From NCBI GenBank assembly GCA_903858165.1, contig CAIOHZ010000099.1, forward strand, positions 1 through 45,759: a stretch of DNA of 45,759 nucleotides, given 5' to 3'. This stretch comes from an uncultured Pseudomonadota bacterium (GTDB taxonomy: Bacteria; Pseudomonadota; Gammaproteobacteria; Steroidobacterales; Steroidobacteraceae). Positions 42,575 through 45,759 of the stretch are shown here, piece by piece (positions within the stretch are counted from its first letter, which is position 1; the number at the start of each line of letters is the position of its first letter). The notes beneath the pieces were generated by a model. That model saw only the letters and a list, made by a program, of their open reading frames with translations. It was not told where the DNA came from and did not search any database. The position numbers and the translations under genes are program-made.

Positions 42575-42617
42575 CAAAAAAGGAAACCCTCTGACCAGAC
42601 GTGCTGACCAGAGGGTT
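42575..42617 (-). terminator. Rho-independent terminator of tRNA-Arg
   Basis: The stem AACCCTCTG (42585-42593) with CAGAGGGTT (42609-42617), followed on the minus strand by TTTCCTTTTTT, starts 13 bp after the tRNA 3' end. Confidence 0.8.
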
Positions 42618-42629
42618 GCGGAACAGGAT

Positions 42630-42706
42630 TGGCGCGCCCGGAAGGATTCGAACCTCCGACCACCTGGTTCGTAGCCAGGTACTCTATCCAACTGAGCTAC
42701 GGGCGC
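42630..42706 (-). tRNA. tRNA-Arg (anticodon ACG)
   Basis: On the minus strand a 77-nt cloverleaf: acceptor GCGCCCG/CGGGCGC, D-arm with AGCTCAGTTGGATAGAGT, anticodon arm CCTGG-CTACGAA-CCAGG reading ACG, T-arm GGAGG-TTCGAAT-CCTTC, discriminator G and encoded CCA. ACG is the arginine tRNA normally modified to ICG by TadA and decodes CGU, CGC and CGA. It stands alone between the haloperoxidase-like and P4H-like genes. Confidence 0.97.
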
Positions 42707-42735
42707 GCAGCACAGCGTTTACCGCTGAGCCCATA

Positions 42736-42764
42736 ATCCTACCGCAGGATCGGGGCCAAGGGAA
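42736..42764 (-). promoter_or_regulatory. Candidate tRNA-Arg promoter
   Basis: TTCCCT (42759-42764) and TAGGAT (42736-42741) with 17-bp spacing lie 30 bp before the tRNA. The same stretch holds an ATCGGGG/CCCCGAT dyad (42749-42772) that may end the haloperoxidase-like transcript. Confidence 0.3.
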
Positions 42765-42796
42765 CCCCCGATACTGTTTTCCGTGCCGGTATTGGT

Positions 42797-44287
42797 CTAC
42801 CGATCGTCGGAATTGTCACCAAAAAGCTGTTCCGCCTTGTGCCAGACCTGCTCGCCGATCTGCGCACCCATCTTCCGGGCGACAAGATCGCCGTCCTCGA
42901 AGTGGATGCCGCCATAACGGCGCGACATACCGGCCTCGTCGGCAGCCTCCCGGAACGTCCTCCAGGACAGGGTCAGGTCCTGCGCAGGCACCACGCCGGG
43001 TTCCACCGGCGAACTACCCGCCGCGATGGTGGCGGAGCCACCGAACGCGTCGCTCCCCGTGAAGTTACGCAGTACCTCGGCGGCAGCACGGCTGAAGGTG
43101 CTATGGCCCGAGGAGTACTCGGCGAATGGCGGCGTAGGAAAAGTGACCGGCTGGTAAGGCTTCCAATCGGCGCCGTCAATGAGCACACCGTCCTGCCCAG
43201 GGCCGTTCCAGGCACGCACCGTCTGGCCGCCGAACAAGTAACGGATAGCCGTGACTGGACGAACCGAGTCGTACACCACCTTGGCGCTCCAGCAAGCGAT
43301 GCTGGCATCGAGCAAGGAATTTCCCAGCGCAAAAAACAGTTTGCTGTCCTGGTCCATCGAATAGCCATCACGGCGCGACACGAACGTGGCGAATAGAGTC
43401 CAGTGCCCTGGGGGCAACTCGGAAGACGGACCGTCCGCCCAATACTCGGCAATCACCTTCTGTCGATCGGTAAGCCTGCCGCTGATATCCAGTACTGCCT
43501 TTGCCTGCCGCTGATATCGCGACGAGCCGACCATGGCCGGCGGCGGCGGCAGGAATTGGTTGGCCGAGGTTAGCGCGAACGGCGCAACCTTCATCCAGTG
43601 CGGCGTGATGAACTTCTGCGTGCTGACCACGCCCGCCGCGTTGGGCACCGCCAATGGCTGCCAACGGTTGGGGTCCGTGAGTTGCGTGGGCGTATTGACC
43701 GGCTGGTAGCCGGTGTAATCGGAATAGGGTGCGGTAGTGCCACCCGGCGTATTCCCCAATTGATTGCTGCCATCAGCGTGGCGGAAGGCCAGCACGGCAC
43801 CGCAGGCAGTGTTGGCCACGCCAGCCGGCGTGCTGGCGCCCGTCGCGGCCAGCGACGATGCCGACGTGTCGTAACCCAGCGCCACGAGCTTGGCGGCAAA
43901 CTTGGTCTTCTGCGAGGGGTAAAGGTCGGCGAGTGCCATGTAAGCGGCGTAGCTGATGGCCTGGCGCTTGTTGCCTGCCGTGCGGGCGCCTTGCGGTTGG
44001 CGCAGATTACCCCCGAACTGGGTGCCCGAGGCCTTGGCGTCGTAAGCCGCCCAAGTGTCGTAAATGCAGGTATGCACAATCGCAATCGCGCGCGCCGTCA
44101 TCGGCGGACCAGGCTTGGTATCGCGAATGGCCTGCAGCATTACCGCGTTCCACTCGACGTTGATGGTATCGCCGGTGCTGGCGCGAGCCAGCACGTCGTC
44201 GGCATGCGCACTCGCCGTGGCCGGCAGGATGGCAGCTGCCAGCACCGCGCCTGCTAGCAAGACACGCGTTACGTGTGAGTTTTTCAT
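42797..44287 (-). CDS. Exported vanadium-dependent haloperoxidase / PAP2-superfamily protein
   Basis: A 496-residue secreted protein with a signal peptide ending ...ATASAHAD (about 27). The all-helical PAP2/vanadium haloperoxidase fold is indicated by WNAVMLQAIRDTKPGPPMTARAIAIVHTCIYDTWAAY near the N-terminus (typical for this bacterial subgroup) and the anion-site motif EYSSGHSTFSRAAAEVL near residue 400, with a later IHFEDGD segment carrying a candidate C-terminal histidine. The usual PSGH is SSGH. Halide oxidation versus phosphatase action cannot be decided. GGGGG six bases before ATG 44287 is the ribosome-binding site. Preceded by a foldable leader; next to a polysaccharide-type acyltransferase. 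Confidence 0.87.
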   Translation of the reverse strand: MKNSHVTRVLLAGAVLAAAILPATASAHADDVLARASTGDTINVEWNAVMLQAIRDTKPGPPMTARAIAIVHTCIYDTWAAYDAKASGTQFGGNLRQPQGARTAGNKRQAISYAAYMALADLYPSQKTKFAAKLVALGYDTSASSLAATGASTPAGVANTACGAVLAFRHADGSNQLGNTPGGTTAPYSDYTGYQPVNTPTQLTDPNRWQPLAVPNAAGVVSTQKFITPHWMKVAPFALTSANQFLPPPPAMVGSSRYQRQAKAVLDISGRLTDRQKVIAEYWADGPSSELPPGHWTLFATFVSRRDGYSMDQDSKLFFALGNSLLDASIACWSAKVVYDSVRPVTAIRYLFGGQTVRAWNGPGQDGVLIDGADWKPYQPVTFPTPPFAEYSSGHSTFSRAAAEVLRNFTGSDAFGGSATIAAGSSPVEPGVVPAQDLTLSWRTFREAADEAGMSRRYGGIHFEDGDLVARKMGAQIGEQVWHKAEQLFGDNSDDR

Positions 44288-44302
44288 GGGTTGCCCCCGT
44301 GG

Positions 44303-44403
44303 TCTCGTCTTTTACTTCTTCTCCGCCGCGAGGCAGAGCCCTTGGTTTGCCGCGCCCGTGACGGATGCTTTGTCCGTTCACGTCTTCGCTGCTGGAGACG
44401 AGA
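44303..44403 (-). promoter_or_regulatory. Structured 5' leader of the haloperoxidase-like gene (candidate cis-regulatory RNA)
   Basis: An 8-bp helix TCTCGTCT/AGACGAGA (44303-44310 with 44396-44403) encloses two hairpins: CTCTGCC-TCGC-GGCGGAG (44321-44338) and GTGACGGA with TCCGTTCAC (44358-44381, one bulge). Together they form a closed multi-branch fold ending 16 nt before the start codon. No known riboswitch consensus is matched. The helices are read by eye only. Confidence 0.45.
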
Positions 44404-44432
44404 ATCCCCCGGGTGACGAGCCCGTAATCATC

Positions 44433-44460
44433 TATTTAACTTAACGCCTGAAATTTTCAA
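44433..44460 (-). promoter_or_regulatory. Candidate promoter for the haloperoxidase-like gene
   Basis: TTGAAA (44455-44460) and TAAATA (44433-44438) with a 16-bp spacer overlap the end of the acyltransferase gene, giving a leader of about 140 nt that would include the structured element. Confidence 0.35.
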
Positions 44461-45759
44461 TATTATGGAAAACAAATGACGACGACCTGTCGCTAGGCGG
44501 CGACGTCTGGGCAAAAATCCGCTCATAACGAGCATCCATCCGAGTGTGGCAGGCACACGCGGCCTGTCCGAGAGCCGCCGCCTCCATCACCTGGACCCCG
44601 CCACGCCGCTGCACCACCGCTTGCAACGCCTGCAAGTGATGTAGCGCATCGGTGATCCCGGCTCGCCGGCGCCAATCGGGCAAGGAGCCACGGCGATAAA
44701 TCTGCATGATTCGCGTCGGCGTTACGTCCGCCAACCAGCGGGTCTTGTAGAAAGCAAACCCATTAAGAAAATTGAATTCGGTGCGTCCTTCCAGCAAGGA
44801 GTCGCGTACACACAAGGCAAGCATCGGCGAACCAGGACCCAGCTTTGCCAAGGCAGCATCGTAGGAGAGCTGCAGTAGATAACGGCTATTACCAAAGGCT
44901 CCGGTCATGATACCGGAGATGGCCACGCCCTCTAGCAGCAGAATCTTGATATCCACTTCCAACAATCTTCGGTTCCGCATCAATTCCCGCATATAGTTTT
45001 CGCGCAAGGGACTACGACAGACGCCGGCGCCTACGTTCGCCTTCCAACTGCGCTCTTCCACCTCTAGATAGAGTTCGAATAGCGCCGGCAAACAAGCTGG
45101 GTCACGCGACGAAACCACTTCCGTGCACCCTGTCTCACTTAGGCGGCGAGATAATCGCGACAGCGAGCTTCGCAGGTTCGGCGACAGTTCGGCGTAGTAA
45201 GCCGCCAAGCTCGGCCAACGAATCCGCAAAGTCGAGTTCTCATGACATTCCCAATGCGCCAACCGATAGCGGCTAACCGGCAATTCAGGTGGCAGTTGCG
45301 CCAATGGCGAACGGGCTTCTTGCTGGTGAAATTCCAGCAAGCTCCAGTCAGCACCATGATCTGCCAGCCAACGAAAGCAGGCAGCGGCCACTGCTGACTC
45401 GTCGGCGTTTCGCGCCACCAGATGCGGGCGATCGGTGTCATGCAGGACCAGAAATGACACCTTGGAGGCCTGCAACCCGAGAACCCGCTCTTCCGTATGT
45501 TTCAGAGGCAGATAGCCGATGGGCTCTTTGTCACGAAAGACCACCAGCAACCACAGAGTAAACCCACGTCCGCCAGGAAAGTACTCGTCGTACTGGTGGT
45601 AATGTTCGAGAAAACCAAATATAGAAAATGGATCTGGTCGCGATGACCCGCTGTTGATGGCATCCAGCGCTTCGCGCCATGGCGCTGCTTCGGTGAACGA
45701 TTTAAAGCAGGAAAGAGAAAGGCCCGAGTCCGCGGGCCTGGCAGCAACTTTTTGCAGCA
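44441..45759 (-). CDS. GNAT/CelD-BcsL-type acyltransferase (5' end outside window)
   Basis: The frame is open to the right edge (at least 438 codons). The TTG at 45550 is not the start, because the upstream frame continues with family-like text: FTEAAPWREALDAI, RPDPFSIFGFLEHY and YDEYFPGGRGFTLWLLVVF. This N-terminal lobe and the Acetyltransf_6 domain (YYAELSPNLRSSLSRLSRRL, LLLEGVAISGIMTGAFGNSR, FNFLNGFAFYKTRWLADVTP) match acyltransferases of extracellular polysaccharide synthesis. The enzyme probably transfers an acyl group from acyl-CoA or acyl-ACP to a sugar or lipid precursor; the target is not visible. Low-complexity tail to the stop at 44441. Confidence 0.85.
   Translation of the reverse strand, partial: LQKVAARPADSGLSLSCFKSFTEAAPWREALDAINSGSSRPDPFSIFGFLEHYHQYDEYFPGGRGFTLWLLVVFRDKEPIGYLPLKHTEERVLGLQASKVSFLVLHDTDRPHLVARNADESAVAAACFRWLADHGADWSLLEFHQQEARSPLAQLPPELPVSRYRLAHWECHENSTLRIRWPSLAAYYAELSPNLRSSLSRLSRRLSETGCTEVVSSRDPACLPALFELYLEVEERSWKANVGAGVCRSPLRENYMRELMRNRRLLEVDIKILLLEGVAISGIMTGAFGNSRYLLQLSYDAALAKLGPGSPMLALCVRDSLLEGRTEFNFLNGFAFYKTRWLADVTPTRIMQIYRRGSLPDWRRRAGITDALHHLQALQAVVQRRGGVQVMEAAALGQAACACHTRMDARYERIFAQTSPPSDRSSSFVFHNIENFRR

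Noticed and set aside
42524-42584. tRNA-associated integration site or island boundary
   Set aside because: No integrase, no repeat of the tRNA 3' end and no change in gene style on either side.
44303-44403. c-di-GMP-I (GEMM) riboswitch before the haloperoxidase-like gene
   Set aside because: GGCAAACC and ACAAAGC fragments are present, but in the wrong order, and the GACGCAAAGCC half and tetraloop-receptor arrangement are missing.

Overview
The window is chromosomal DNA of a GC-rich Gram-negative bacterium. Four TonB-dependent receptors, several lipoproteins, a Tat-exported multicopper oxidase, a cysJIHG block, SlyD, YceH, Uup and a CCA-encoding tRNA-Arg point to a gammaproteobacterium. The overall style is closest to Xanthomonadales/Nevskiales-like groups; this placement is inferred from gene content, not from a marker gene. 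Coding density is high, most neighbours overlap by 1-4 bases, and no phage, IS, CRISPR or obvious recent island is visible.

Layout. 1-692: C-terminal half of a MATE exporter, cut by the left edge. 743-4319 (minus): an operon of a lipoprotein HtrA/Deg protease and two secreted SUMF1/FGE-fold proteins. 4441-6003: PBP4-type DD-peptidase. 6037-9697: an MHS-family symporter divergent from acetyl-CoA synthetase. 9768-15685 (minus): two TonB-dependent receptors, the second Oar-like, separated by a strong terminator and several dyads. 16099-16581: SlyD. 16598-20449: a TPP-riboswitch-controlled thiamine salvage operon (outer-membrane receptor, PnuT-type permease, APH-fold kinase), followed by a Gly/Met-rich protein of unknown function. 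20946-26777 (minus): cysJ-cysI-cysH-cysG for assimilatory sulfate reduction. 26890-28604 (minus): an XdhC-like protein coupled to a TIGR02466-type 2-oxoglutarate/iron protein. 28698-31324 (plus): a tightly overlapping set of a 37-residue small ORF, a Nudix hydrolase, an exported amidase and a two-helix membrane protein. 31279-33156 (minus): Uup. 33283-34014: YceH. 33983-37207 (minus): a copper-handling cluster (small Cys/His/Met protein, lipoprotein TolC-like channel, Tat multicopper oxidase). 37264-41510 (minus): a beta-helix-like lipoprotein and a TonB-dependent receptor, preceded by three 11-bp-spaced Pho-box units. 41663-42523: prolyl-4-hydroxylase-like protein. 42630-42706 (minus): tRNA-Arg(ACG). 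42797-44287 (minus): exported vanadium-haloperoxidase/PAP2-like protein with a structured leader. 44441-right edge (minus): GNAT/CelD-BcsL-type acyltransferase, N-terminus outside the window.

How the genes work together. The thiamine operon forms a complete route from outer membrane to phosphorylated cytoplasmic vitamin, controlled by TPP itself. The cys operon supplies PAPS reductase, both sulfite reductase subunits and the siroheme synthase that makes the cofactor. The least described unit is the Pho-box-driven lipoprotein/TonB receptor pair, a candidate phosphorus-scavenging system of the outer membrane. Other points for follow-up are the 100-nt foldable leader before the haloperoxidase-like gene, the 37-residue ORF coupled to the Nudix/amidase operon, and two FGE-fold paralogues that lack the cysteine expected for formylglycine generation.
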